Below are positions 15,738 to 25,140 of a DNA stretch of 39,892 nt, piece by piece (position 1 is the stretch's first letter; each line of letters begins with the position of its first letter). The DNA is from Roseburia sp. (GTDB taxonomy: Bacteria; Bacillota; Clostridia; Lachnospirales; Lachnospiraceae), in assembly GCA_023664685.1 (NCBI GenBank), contig JAMPFC010000020.1, positions 1 through 39,892 on the forward strand, given 5' to 3'. Both the position numbers and the translations under genes were made by a program. The notes beneath the pieces were generated by a model. It made no database searches. It worked only from the letters and a program-made list of their open reading frames with translations, and was not told where the DNA came from.

Positions 15738-17507
15738 TCACTGTACCGGCAGTGTCAGATGCAGATTTTCCAGTTTCTTTTTTTCCTCGATCAGACGTTG
15801 AAGCTGGGTTAGATCTGTAATCTCCCTGCTCTGCTTTTCAATACTTGCCTTCTTTAGTGTTTTTACAACCTCATTCAGAGCCTTTTCTCTCTCCTCCTGT
15901 TCGCTGACCTGCTTTACCTGTTTATTAAAAAGTCCTGCCACTACAGACTGTTCCTCCTTACTGTCAAAGCAGCTAATGATCTTTGCCGGGGAAATATTCC
16001 CCTCCTCAGCCTGTCCATACAGCATGTGCGCCACCTGCCGGTATGGCTCATCCGGAAAATCCTCCGGCCCGATGTAGTCCCGGACGACGGAATAAAGCGA
16101 GCATTCCTCACTGATCCATGTCAGAAGGATTCCTTGGAGCCTGCCAAGACCATCCTCAGTTTTGTCCTTACTCCGTTTCTGCCTCTCCTGCCGGTTCCTC
16201 TCATAATCAATTCCAGCCATCGTCGCCGCATGATGACGGACAAGTTTTTTGAAATCCTCGGTGCGGACGCCGTATTCCCTCGAAAATGCCTCAATATAAT
16301 TATTTCTCTCAATCTCATTTTCAAACGTCAGGCACTTTTTCGCCGCTTCATTCATAAATTTTGTCTTTTCTTCCGGATCATCCATATCATAATCACGCTT
16401 TATCATATCAAGCTCATAAAAAAAGCTGTTTTGCGCATGATCGATCCGCTTCTGAAATTCCTCCGCAGACAATCCGCGGATAAACTCATCGGGATCTTTA
16501 TAGGGCCTCATATCAATGACCCGCACCATAACCCCAGCCTCCTTTAGCATGGGAATCGCCCGAAGTGCCGCCTTTACCCCGGCTCCGTCACTGTCATAGC
16601 AGAGGTAGACTGTATCGGCATACCGCTTCAAAAGACTGCTCTGCTGGCTTGTAAAAGCGGTGCCAAGTGAGGCAACAGCATTTGTAAATCCTGCCTGATG
16701 AAGCGCAATGACGTCCATATATCCCTCGCAGATTATGATCCCTCTGTCCTGCCTGCCATGAACAAAATTCAGTCCGTACAGATTCCGGCTCTTATCGAAA
16801 ACAAGCGATTCCGGCGAATTGAGGTATTTTGGCTTTCCATCCCCCATCACCCTTCCGCCAAAAGCAATGACTTTATTACTCCTGTCCATGATCGGAAACA
16901 TGACCCGGTTCCAGAATTTGTCATACACACCTTTCTTTTCATGAAAGGTAAATAAACCGGTTTGGTTTAATATAGTATCGTCAAAACCTTTCTTTTTCAT
17001 GTACTGGTACAGATCGTTGCTGTATTTATCCGAATAACCGAGACCAAACCGCCGGATCGTCTCCCCGGACAGTCCTCGTGCGAGAAGATATTCTTTCGCC
17101 TCTTTTCCCCTCTCGGATTCTAATTTTGCATAATAATAATTTGCCGCCAGCTTATAGATTTCCAGAATCCGCTCCCTTTCATTGCGCCTCTTCTTGTCCT
17201 CTTCGGAATTATTTTTCTCGGGCAGAGCCATCCCGGCACGCCCTGCTAGCTGCTCAAGCGCCTCCAGAAATGTTAGATTTTCATACTCCATCAAAAAAGT
17301 AAACACATTTCCGCCTGCCCCGCACCCGAAACAATAATACATCTGCTTACCGCCCGAGACAGAAAAAGAGGGGGTTTTTTCATTATGAAACGGACACAGC
17401 CCGACATGGTTGCTGCCGCTTTTTTTTAAGTTTACATAACTCGAGATCACGTCCACGATATCATTTCTCTGGCGAACCTCTTCTACAAACTCTTCGCTGT
17501 AATACAT
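15738..17507 (-). CDS. dnaG: DNA primase DnaG
   Basis: The 589-residue primase has an N-terminal CHC2 zinc finger (CPFHNEKTPSFSV, then CFGCGAGGN), a TOPRIM catalytic domain (ICEGYMDVIALHQAG; CYDSDGAGVKA) and a C-terminal helicase-interacting part. It makes RNA primers at the replication fork. ATG 17507 is chosen because GAGGGAGGG lies directly upstream; an in-frame start at 17534 lies within the dgt end. It starts 12 bases after the dgt stop, and the order dgt-dnaG-rpoD is usual in Clostridia. Confidence 0.97.
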   Translation of the reverse strand: MYYSEEFVEEVRQRNDIVDVISSYVNLKKSGSNHVGLCPFHNEKTPSFSVSGGKQMYYCFGCGAGGNVFTFLMEYENLTFLEALEQLAGRAGMALPEKNNSEEDKKRRNERERILEIYKLAANYYYAKLESERGKEAKEYLLARGLSGETIRRFGLGYSDKYSNDLYQYMKKKGFDDTILNQTGLFTFHEKKGVYDKFWNRVMFPIMDRSNKVIAFGGRVMGDGKPKYLNSPESLVFDKSRNLYGLNFVHGRQDRGIIICEGYMDVIALHQAGFTNAVASLGTAFTSQQSSLLKRYADTVYLCYDSDGAGVKAALRAIPMLKEAGVMVRVIDMRPYKDPDEFIRGLSAEEFQKRIDHAQNSFFYELDMIKRDYDMDDPEEKTKFMNEAAKKCLTFENEIERNNYIEAFSREYGVRTEDFKKLVRHHAATMAGIDYERNRQERQKRSKDKTEDGLGRLQGILLTWISEECSLYSVVRDYIGPEDFPDEPYRQVAHMLYGQAEEGNISPAKIISCFDSKEEQSVVAGLFNKQVKQVSEQEEREKALNEVVKTLKKASIEKQSREITDLTQLQRLIEEKKKLENLHLTLPVQ

Positions 17508-17518
17508 TTTCCCTCCCT

Positions 17519-18529
17519 CTAATATATCTGCCAAGTCTTTGGCACCATAATCTCCTGAAACGTCGCCACCGCATACCGGTCTGTCATCCCTGCGATATAA
17601 TCGCAGACTGCCTGCTCGACCGTCTCACCCTGCTCCCAGATCATCCTCGTAGACTCCTCCGGCAGTTCTTCTACATGCTTTACATAATGCTCAAAAAGCT
17701 GTCGTATCATACGCTCCGCCTTTCCCTCCTCCGCCTTAGCGGCAGAATTTATGTACACATGATCAAACATATACCGGCGCAGAAGAACCAACGCCTCATA
17801 TTTTTCATCCGACATGATAATGTCATTTTTGCCCATGCTATTTTTTACGATATCATGGATCAGCGTATTCAGGCGTTCCCGGATCGTAGCGCCAAGCACC
17901 TGAACACAACGTTCTGGAATGTCCTCTTCCCGGATGATCCTTCCCCGTATCGCATCATCAATATCTGAATTTACATAAGCGATCTTGTCACATAACCTCA
18001 CGATTTTTCCCTCCATCGTCGATGGGGTCCCCGCTGTCGAGTGATTCAGGATGCCATCCCGTACCTCTTTCGTGAGATTCAGCCCTCTTCCATTTTTTTC
18101 CAAGCATTCTACAACCCGCACGCTCTGCTGCTGATGATAAAAACCATTGGAACAGATCCGGTTCAGTTCCCGCTCTCCGGCATGTCCGAACGGTGTATGC
18201 CCCAGATCATGCCCAAGTGCGATCGCCTCCGTGAGATCCTCGTTTAACCGCAGGGCTTTTGCGATCGTCCTCGCATTCTGCGACACTTCTAACGTATGTG
18301 TGAGGCGTGTCCGGTAATGATCTCCTTCCGGAGATAAAAATACCTGAGTCTTGCCTTTCAGCCTCCGAAACGCCTTCGAGTGCAGGATGCGGTCTCTGTC
18401 CCTCTGATAGATCGTCCTCAAGTCGCAGGGTTCCTCTTCCCTGTCCCTTCCGGCCGACTGGTCACTGAACGCTGCAAACGGACTGAATATATCATGTTCT
18501 CTCTGTTCAAACTCTTCACGCAGTGTCAT
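17519..18529 (-). CDS. dgt: Deoxyguanosinetriphosphate triphosphohydrolase-like protein
   Basis: The 336-residue HD-domain protein has RRLKGKTQVF near the N-terminus, then RTRLTHTLEV with a metal His, ALGHDLGHTPFGHAGE with the HD pair, and DGILNHS and CDKIAYVNSDIDD, as in Dgt-type dNTPases. These enzymes release tripolyphosphate from dNTPs and help control the dNTP pool. ATG 18529 is chosen for the AAAGGGG before it; in-frame upstream codons to 18610 read as non-family sequence. It is the first gene of the dnaG-rpoD operon. Confidence 0.93.
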   Translation of the reverse strand: MTLREEFEQREHDIFSPFAAFSDQSAGRDREEEPCDLRTIYQRDRDRILHSKAFRRLKGKTQVFLSPEGDHYRTRLTHTLEVSQNARTIAKALRLNEDLTEAIALGHDLGHTPFGHAGERELNRICSNGFYHQQQSVRVVECLEKNGRGLNLTKEVRDGILNHSTAGTPSTMEGKIVRLCDKIAYVNSDIDDAIRGRIIREEDIPERCVQVLGATIRERLNTLIHDIVKNSMGKNDIIMSDEKYEALVLLRRYMFDHVYINSAAKAEEGKAERMIRQLFEHYVKHVEELPEESTRMIWEQGETVEQAVCDYIAGMTDRYAVATFQEIMVPKTWQIY

Positions 18530-18550
18530 TATGTATCCCCTTTTACCGAT

Positions 18551-18566
18551 CCAACAACGTCGTTGG
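18551..18566. promoter_or_regulatory. Near-perfect palindrome upstream of dgt
   Basis: CCAACAACGTCGTTGG is a 16-base near-palindrome (CCAAC...GTTGG arms) 22 bases ahead of the dgt start. It sits where an operator of the dgt-dnaG-rpoD operon could lie. A TTGAAA on the minus strand about 40 bases upstream may be part of the promoter. Confidence 0.4.
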
Positions 18567-18749
18567 GTTAAAAACAAAAAAATGTCTACACTTACATATT
18601 TCAACACCAAAGAGGATTTTCCTTTTTCCTGATTGATTATTTTTTAAATTTGCTGTATGATAATAAGAAAAGACCCGGTAAAAATCCGGGAATCACTCAA
18701 AAAACTCAGCGAGGCGGCATCGTCCGGCTGACACAGGAGGAACTTACAT

Positions 18750-19007
18750 ATGGCACGAACCGGAAAAAATACATGGGCACTGTTCCTGCTTTTACTGGCA
18801 GGCATCGTTTTAGGAAGCTTTATCGCACAAATGACGAGCGGCGTCTCCGCCCTGTCGTGGCTTTCCTTTGGCAAAACGTTTGGATTGGACGATCCTGTCA
18901 CACTAAATCTCGGCGTCCTCATCCTCACATTTGGACTCAAGATCAAATTTACGATCGCAAGCATCATTGGGATCATTATCGCAGCGATCATTTACCGGCT
19001 GCTTTAG
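18750..19007 (+). CDS. DUF4321 small membrane protein
   Basis: The 85-residue protein has two hydrophobic segments (about 9-28 and 53-84) and matches the DUF4321 family of small Firmicutes membrane proteins, whose function is unknown. AGGAGG lies ahead of the ATG. It is a single gene divergent from dgt; upstream is a CCCGG/CCGGG hairpin at about 18676-18692. Confidence 0.85.
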   Translation: MARTGKNTWALFLLLLAGIVLGSFIAQMTSGVSALSWLSFGKTFGLDDPVTLNLGVLILTFGLKIKFTIASIIGIIIAAIIYRLL

Positions 19008-19072
19008 AGGCTCGATGGCATCACCATGCTGATTAAAGGAAATTATAAATAGAATAAATTTTTTTGCAAGTT

Positions 19073-19747
19073 TTAAGGGAACATCTCTAATAATTCATAC
19101 AAATTACTAATGCTGTTTCCATTCTTTTCTGTACGTTGTATCCAAATAAATTTACAATTCGCATTCATTGCTGTTTTTCTATCTTTTTCTTCATCTCCAA
19201 CAAAAAATAATTCTGTGACCGGGGTTGCGAATTTTTCAGAAATCATTTGCAATCCCCTGCAATTTGGCTTTCGATATCCGGCAACAGCAGATGATACATA
19301 ATAATCAAAACAGCCTAACAGTTCCGAGATATCCCGTCTAAAAACATCGTCAGGCATTGCACTGGGTAAATCAGTCAGTGCCGCTATCCTATAACCTCTT
19401 TCCCTAAGTTTTTGCAATACCTTCATTGTCTCTGGATATATCTCTGCTTTTAACTGTAATCCACTCCAAAAAGTTTCGATACAGTTTTGGATAGAAATTT
19501 CTATATTCCATGACTCCAATATTTTTGTAAAAATATATTCTGCTGAATACTCAATCTCCCTGTAATTAATTCTCGGATTAAACTCCTTCAACATTTCAAC
19601 CGATTTTAAAACAACTTCTTGCGGAATATAATATGGGAGTTTCTGAATGATTGCTTCAAATCCTTTATAATAAAAATCCACCCATGAATGGGGCATTCCT
19701 GCATACTGCATTAGTGTTCCGCCAAGATCAAAAACTATAACTTTCAA
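19073..19747 (-). CDS. HAD-family hydrolase
   Basis: The 224-residue protein has HAD motif I (FDLGGTL), motif II (ALTDLPSA), the Lys motif (AGYRKPN) and motif IV (FVGDEEKDRKTA). It lies in the general subfamily I phosphatase group; the substrate cannot be read from sequence. The start is TTG at 19747 (MKVIVFD), with GGAGA about 12 bases upstream. It follows purC by 55 bases and may share its transcript. Confidence 0.87.
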   Translation of the reverse strand: MKVIVFDLGGTLMQYAGMPHSWVDFYYKGFEAIIQKLPYYIPQEVVLKSVEMLKEFNPRINYREIEYSAEYIFTKILESWNIEISIQNCIETFWSGLQLKAEIYPETMKVLQKLRERGYRIAALTDLPSAMPDDVFRRDISELLGCFDYYVSSAVAGYRKPNCRGLQMISEKFATPVTELFFVGDEEKDRKTAMNANCKFIWIQRTEKNGNSISNLYELLEMFP

Positions 19748-19802
19748 ACTTATATTACATCTCCTATCCGCAATTTTTTCAACGTCAACTGCTTACCACC
19801 AT

Positions 19803-20645
19803 TTATTTTATCAGTCTCCGCAGACATTCCTTATATCTTTCTCCCATCTGGGCCAAAATATCTTCCGGCACACGATCAAACGGAATCTTACCATCTCTTT
19901 TATGATCTCGCAGCCAGTCACGCAAAAACTGTTTGTCAAATGAATCTGGCGCAACACCAACCCTATACTTATCGGCATCCCAATATCTGCTTGAATCCGG
20001 AGTAAATAATTCATCTGCCAAAACCAGTTTCCCCTGCTTGTTCTTGCCAAACTCAAACTTGGCATCTGCTATGACCAACCCTCTTGAAAATGCATACTCA
20101 CTACAAACCCGATAAAGCTCAAAACAAATTTCTATGATCTGCTCCGTCATTTTCGTTCCCAACCGGGATTCCACTTCTTTTACACTCACATATTCATCGT
20201 GTCCGGTGTCTCTTTTTATCGCAGGCGTAATAACCGGCTGCTCTAGTTTTTCAGCCAGCCTATAATGCTCCGGCAATACGATTCCACAAAAATCCCCGCT
20301 ATTTTCATAAATATCCCACATGCTCCCAAACAAATACCCGCGCACGACAAACTCAAAGGGAAACATATCGAGCTTTTCAACAAGCACCGTGCGATTCCGA
20401 AAAAATTCCTTCTGGAAAAAGGAAGGCATATTTTCAACCCTGTCATCAATGATATGATTTGATACCACATTCCGGGTTCTGGCAAACCAAAAATTTGATA
20501 ACTGATTCAACACGATTCCTTTATCTTTTACGTCGGCAGGCAGGATGTGGTCAAAGGCAGAAATTCGGTCTGTTGTTACAATGATCAAATGCTGGTCTGA
20601 AATGTCATAAATCTCCCTTACTTTTCCCTTATATATCGGTTCCAT
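19803..20645 (-). CDS. purC: SAICAR synthetase PurC
   Basis: PurC joins CAIR to aspartate with ATP in purine synthesis, the step after PurE. The 280-residue protein has YKGKVREIY, the ATP-binding strand, TDRISAFDHILP, FVVRGYLFGS and DTGHDEYVS, and ELFTPDSSRY. The start has AGGAGG inside the end of the methyltransferase gene, which stops 3 bases earlier, so the two are translationally coupled. Confidence 0.96.
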   Translation of the reverse strand: MEPIYKGKVREIYDISDQHLIIVTTDRISAFDHILPADVKDKGIVLNQLSNFWFARTRNVVSNHIIDDRVENMPSFFQKEFFRNRTVLVEKLDMFPFEFVVRGYLFGSMWDIYENSGDFCGIVLPEHYRLAEKLEQPVITPAIKRDTGHDEYVSVKEVESRLGTKMTEQIIEICFELYRVCSEYAFSRGLVIADAKFEFGKNKQGKLVLADELFTPDSSRYWDADKYRVGVAPDSFDKQFLRDWLRDHKRDGKIPFDRVPEDILAQMGERYKECLRRLIK

Positions 20646-20648
20646 AAA

Positions 20649-21482
20649 TCACAGTACCTCCTCCTGCTTTTGTGCAATCAATGTATCCATACAGTGTTTA
20701 TGTGGTATGCCGCCGCTGTTACAGTCAAAGAGATCCTCCTTGCATGTATGAAACAACCAATCATGATAATATCCAAATAATTCTCCCGAATGCCACGGAT
20801 GCCTCTTTTCCTCATCTCTGGCAGGATCCTTCCCACGGATTATAAATGGTTTTTGCACAAACACATTCAATGCGTTTATACCGTCTCTGGCAGTGTGTTC
20901 CTTCAAACTGTCACAAATTTCTTTCCGCGCATCCGGCGGGACAAAATGAAGTACTCCGCTGCTAAATATAATGTCATACTCCGTATCCGGGCGATAATCA
21001 AAAATATCCGCTTTAAAGAACATAACCTCAGTTTTATTATGCTCCGCAAGCCTCTTCGCCTTTTCAATCCCCTGCTCTGATATATCAAAAGCAGTCACCG
21101 CATATCCACACTTTGCCAGAAAAACCGCATCCTTTCCTTCCCCACATCCAATGTCCAGTACCCGGTATGGTTTTACTGGAGGAAGAAGTTTCATAACCTC
21201 ATAGCAGATACGGTTTGGCAAAAGTCCCCAATAATACCCTTCGGTGTCATACCGCCTATCATAATCCGTCATCACACTTTTATAACCGAGCAGCGCATCA
21301 ACTGTTGTATTGAGTGCCGCCGCCAGTTTCGGAAGCATTTCAATATCCGGATATGCTGTGCCATTTTCCCACTTCGATACTGCCTGAAATGAAATATTAA
21401 GAGACTCTGCAAGCTGTTTCTGAGTGTACCCCTGTTCTTTCCGTCGTTTGCTGATCACTTCTCCCGTTTTCAAATAATCCAT
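20649..21482 (-). CDS. XRE HTH - SAM methyltransferase fusion
   Basis: The 277-residue protein joins an XRE helix-turn-helix (about 8-66: YTQKQLAESLNISFQAVSKW, then ENGTAYPDIE) to a class I SAM-dependent methyltransferase (about 90-270) with LDIGCGEGKDAVFLA and FDISEQGIEKA, closest to the TehB-like group. In this architecture a regulator may respond to the enzyme's ligand, but substrate and target DNA are unknown. AGGAGGG precedes the ATG. It is transcribed from the promoter at 21518-21546 and coupled to purC. Confidence 0.85.
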   Translation of the reverse strand: MDYLKTGEVISKRRKEQGYTQKQLAESLNISFQAVSKWENGTAYPDIEMLPKLAAALNTTVDALLGYKSVMTDYDRRYDTEGYYWGLLPNRICYEVMKLLPPVKPYRVLDIGCGEGKDAVFLAKCGYAVTAFDISEQGIEKAKRLAEHNKTEVMFFKADIFDYRPDTEYDIIFSSGVLHFVPPDARKEICDSLKEHTARDGINALNVFVQKPFIIRGKDPARDEEKRHPWHSGELFGYYHDWLFHTCKEDLFDCNSGGIPHKHCMDTLIAQKQEEVL

Positions 21483-21517
21483 CCCATACCCTCCTCTTCT
21501 ATGGTTCTGACGAATTT

Positions 21518-21546
21518 ATTTTAGTATAATCCGAAGAGAATTACAA
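21518..21546 (-). promoter_or_regulatory. Promoter of HTH-methyltransferase/purC operon
   Basis: Minus-strand TTGTAA (21546-21541) and TAAAAT (21523-21518) are 17 bases apart and lie about 36 bases before the start. The fused HTH protein may act here. Confidence 0.55.
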
Positions 21547-21627
21547 TAACGTAAAGCGAGAATCTGGCGCCATAACTCACCCGGTAGTTGAATCTGGGAG
21601 TATCTTTGTTTTTATTTTTAGTGCAAC

Positions 21628-21659
21628 TTGCACAAATTCCGCAAGGAATATTTGTGCAA
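21628..21659. repeat. Hairpin with TTGCACAAA arms
   Basis: TTGCACAAATTCC (21628-21640) pairs with GGAATATTTGTGCAA (21645-21659), with a two-base bulge and a GCAA loop. It is next to the small-RNA promoter. Its function is unknown. Confidence 0.6.
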
Positions 21660-21678
21660 CATTTTATCTGTGATGTGC

Positions 21679-21684
21679 TATAAT
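21679..21684 (+). promoter_or_regulatory. Extended -10 of small RNA
   Basis: TGCTATAAT is an extended -10 box; no good -35 is present. It precedes the hairpin RNA at about 21691. Confidence 0.5.
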
Positions 21685-21690
21685 ATTATT

Positions 21691-21788
21691 TATAAAAAGG
21701 TGTACCTATAACGGTTCGCCTCAGTTAATAGTTACTACATCAAATTAGCAACCTAACTTTGGTCGGAGCGGTTGCTTTTTTGATGTAG
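21691..21788 (+). ncRNA. Predicted small RNA with intrinsic terminator
   Basis: A transcript of about 98 nt is predicted from the extended -10 at 21679. It holds a first hairpin (GGTGTACC 21699-21706 with GGTTCGCC 21713-21720) and a terminator: AGCAACC (21747-21753) with GGTTGCT (21770-21776), then six T. An outer 12-bp perfect pair encloses the terminator (TACTACATCAAA at 21733-21744 with TTTGATGTAGTA at 21779-21790). The layout resembles the antitoxin RNAs of small holin-like type I toxin-antitoxin loci, but I find no toxin ORF here. Confidence 0.5.
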
Positions 21789-21827
21789 TACTATATTTCT
21801 ACAAAATAGCAATAATTTTTTCCTACT

Positions 21828-22514
21828 CTATGACACCGTCCCATCCTCGATCATCTCGATCATATATGGTATGATCTTCGGGTCAAATTGCTTTCCGCTA
21901 CACTCCCTAAGCTCCTTCAAAATATACTCCTTGTCATGGTTATTTTTATAAACCCTCTTACTTGACATCGTATCGTAACAGTCCGCCACACAGATAATTC
22001 GCGCAAATAAAGGGATTTGTTCCCCCTTAAGTCCTTCATTATAACCATTTCCGTCGTATCTCTCATGATGATATCTAGCTCCGTCACTGATTCCCTCGAT
22101 TGCAGTAAAATCTTTTAAAATCTCACCGCCGATGGATGGATGGCTGCGGATGATCTCCATCTCTTCCTCCGTCAATTTCCCGGGCTTCTTTAAAATGCTG
22201 TCAGGGATTCCGATTTTTCCAATATCATGGAGCATCCCCATATAATAAATCTGCTCCTGTTTCTCCTCGTTAAAACCCATCCGCTTTGCGATTTCACGCG
22301 AATAAGCCGCCACCCGCACAGAATGGCCATTTGTGTCCTCATCCTTCGCATCGATCGCATGTGCAAACGTCTCCAAAGACTGATTCACGATCGATTTATA
22401 CACGCCCTGTTTTCTCTCCAGCTCTTTCATCTTGGAACGTATGTACAAAAAGCAAAATACTGTACAAGACAATACAAAAATCAAAGCAAGCGATAAGCTA
22501 TCATTATTCCCCAT
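21828..22514 (-). CDS. HD-GYP-like phosphodiesterase, membrane anchored
   Basis: The 228-residue protein has one N-terminal membrane helix (about 7-25), a short coiled stretch and an HD-GYP domain. HD is seen in MLHDIGKIGIP, with HSVRVAAYS before it and HHERYDGNGYNEGLKGEQIP after it. The hallmark GYP tripeptide reads GYN here, which is unusual and may affect cyclic-di-GMP binding. No sensor domain is present. A likely role is c-di-GMP turnover or a related phosphohydrolase. It precedes the sRNA region; GAGAGGAAA lies before the ATG. Confidence 0.85.
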   Translation of the reverse strand: MGNNDSLSLALIFVLSCTVFCFLYIRSKMKELERKQGVYKSIVNQSLETFAHAIDAKDEDTNGHSVRVAAYSREIAKRMGFNEEKQEQIYYMGMLHDIGKIGIPDSILKKPGKLTEEEMEIIRSHPSIGGEILKDFTAIEGISDGARYHHERYDGNGYNEGLKGEQIPLFARIICVADCYDTMSSKRVYKNNHDKEYILKELRECSGKQFDPKIIPYMIEMIEDGTVS

Positions 22515-22527
22515 ATTCCATTTCCTC

Positions 22528-23325
22528 TCAAATCAATTTGATCAATTCCTTCAGTACGCCATCTTCCTTGTATGAGCCGCAGATCCCGCCGGCTGCACAC
22601 TTTAATTCCTCTCTTGCATTTTCGACCGCAAAACTTGTCCCCGCCATTTTCACCATATCAATGTCATTCTGGTTGTCCCCAAATACCATCGTCTCCTCTT
22701 TGGAAATACCAAGCCTCTTCTGGATAAACTCCACTGCACTCCCCTTTCCGGAAGACATCGGTACACAATCAAGCCACTGTATGCCTGCCAGATTGAGCCT
22801 CATGCGCTCTTCCCACCTTGGCCGGAACCACGGAGTTGTCAGCTGTTCCACCATATTCTGGTGATACAGGGAAACCTTCACAATATCATCCGAAATATTT
22901 TTTTTCAGATCGCCAACCGCCTTCATGTCAAAACCATATGCATTTACCATCCAGCGATACAGCTCCGAGTCCGCACTCGCCGCATAAGCGTGCTTTATCC
23001 CGCAGACCATGATATCACACTGCGGAAGCTGTCTGGCATCATCGATCAGTTCATGATAAATATCCTCCGGAATGACTTTTGAATAAATGCACTCGCCCTG
23101 ATAAAATACAAGGCTGCCGCCATCGGATGCAAAATACATCCTCTCCTTTACCGGTGCAAACAACTTTTCCATGCTGACGCACTGCCTCCCGCTGCACACA
23201 GCAAACCGGATTCCCTTTTCGTCCAGTTTCTTTATCACGTCATAATAATCCGGATTCAGAGAATGAACAGAGCCGCCATCCTCCACAAGCGTCCCGTCTA
23301 CGTCACTGATTACAAGTCGGATCAT
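22528..23325 (-). CDS. Cof-type HAD phosphatase
   Basis: The protein of about 265 residues has motif I SDVDGTLVE, the C2-type cap and FGDNQNDIDMVKMAG (motif IV). This is the Cof/YkrA subfamily of sugar-phosphate or cofactor phosphatases. ATG 23325 begins with the normal MIRLVISDVDGT; an upstream in-frame ATG at 23349 with its own AGGA cannot be excluded. It lies 13 bases upstream of the HD-GYP gene and follows the ilvC terminator. Confidence 0.88.
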   Translation of the reverse strand: MIRLVISDVDGTLVEDGGSVHSLNPDYYDVIKKLDEKGIRFAVCSGRQCVSMEKLFAPVKERMYFASDGGSLVFYQGECIYSKVIPEDIYHELIDDARQLPQCDIMVCGIKHAYAASADSELYRWMVNAYGFDMKAVGDLKKNISDDIVKVSLYHQNMVEQLTTPWFRPRWEERMRLNLAGIQWLDCVPMSSGKGSAVEFIQKRLGISKEETMVFGDNQNDIDMVKMAGTSFAVENAREELKCAAGGICGSYKEDGVLKELIKLI

Positions 23326-23377
23326 AATCCTGAAATCCCCTCTTCCCATGATTTTCCTGTTCGTCAGGAAAAAGAAA

Positions 23378-23404
23378 GCCCGGTCAGCACTCTTCCAACC
23401 GGGC
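23378..23404 (-). terminator. ilvC terminator
   Basis: GCCCGGT (23378-23384) pairs with ACCGGGC (23398-23404); on the minus strand CTTTCTTTTT follows. It lies just after the ilvC stop. Confidence 0.85.
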
Positions 23405-23420
23405 CATATATCACAACATT

Positions 23421-24467
<1,047 letters not shown>

Positions 24468-24484
24468 TTATAAAATATAAAGCC

Positions 24485-24541
24485 CCTCCGGTTAAAACCG
24501 GCGGATGGTTTTCAATATGTAATGCGGCGAACCTCCGCCGC
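24485..24541 (-). repeat. Two hairpins between ilvN and ilvC
   Basis: CCGGTT/AACCGG (24488-24493 with 24496-24501, flanked by further CC/GG pairs) and GCGGCG/CGCCGC (24524-24529 with 24536-24541) form two compact hairpins. On the minus strand the first is followed by a TTTATATTTT stretch, so it may partly terminate transcription and lower ilvC relative to ilvN, or stabilise an mRNA end. Confidence 0.6.
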
Positions 24542-24560
24542 AGCTCCTCTTTTCCCTTTG

Positions 24561-25049
24561 CTATTCGTCCAAAAATCCTCTCGCAAGTCCGGTGATTCCC
24601 GTCCGGACAAGCTCCTTGATCTCATACCCGTCTAGCAATTTTGTAAAGGCATCCAGCTTCGCTTGGTTTCCTGTCAATTCGATCATCATAGAATCCGAAG
24701 CCACATCGACGATCTTAGCACGGAAAATCTCCACGATCGCATTGATCGCAGGTCTCGCCTCTTTCTCCGCCCTGACCTTCACAAGAATCAGCTCCCGGCA
24801 CACCGAGGCCTCTCCGGTCAGTTCCTTCACAGCGATCACATTTTCAAGTTTACAGATCTGCTTCTCGATCTGGTCAAGTATGATCCTGTCACCGGTCACA
24901 GCGACCGTCATTCTGGAAACTGCCGTGTTTTCCGTCTCACCCACGGTAAGACTGTCTATATTATAACCGCGTCTGCTGAACAGACCTACGACACGGGACA
25001 AGGCTCCCGGCGTATTATCGATCAAAATGGATAGCACCATATTCTGCAT
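24561..25049 (-). CDS. ilvN: Acetolactate synthase small (regulatory) subunit
   Basis: The 162-residue protein has an N-terminal ACT domain (VLSILIDNTPGALSRVVGLF, then SRRGYNIDSL) and the family C-terminal domain. It binds valine and controls the catalytic subunit IlvB, which is not encoded in this window. ATG 25049 is chosen with AAGGAG 8 bases upstream; the GTG at 25058 lies inside that site. Transcribed from a strong promoter at 25079-25107. Confidence 0.95.
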   Translation of the reverse strand: MQNMVLSILIDNTPGALSRVVGLFSRRGYNIDSLTVGETENTAVSRMTVAVTGDRIILDQIEKQICKLENVIAVKELTGEASVCRELILVKVRAEKEARPAINAIVEIFRAKIVDVASDSMMIELTGNQAKLDAFTKLLDGYEIKELVRTGITGLARGFLDE

Positions 25050-25078
25050 ACCGCTCACTCCTTACTGTTCAAAAACTA

Positions 25079-25107
25079 ATTGTACCAATTTCCTCCAATC
25101 TTGTCAA
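25079..25107 (-). promoter_or_regulatory. ilvN-ilvC promoter
   Basis: Minus-strand TTGACA (25107-25102) and TACAAT (25084-25079) are 17 bases apart, about 30 bases before the ilvN start. No T-box or leader peptide is seen in the short leader. Confidence 0.75.
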
Positions 25108-25140
25108 CTCCCGCATTGTCCAAAAACTGCCCCAAAAGAG

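Noticed and set aside
20646-21600. Purine riboswitch ahead of the purC operon
   Set aside because: The short leader lacks the conserved riboswitch core, and only a normal promoter is visible.
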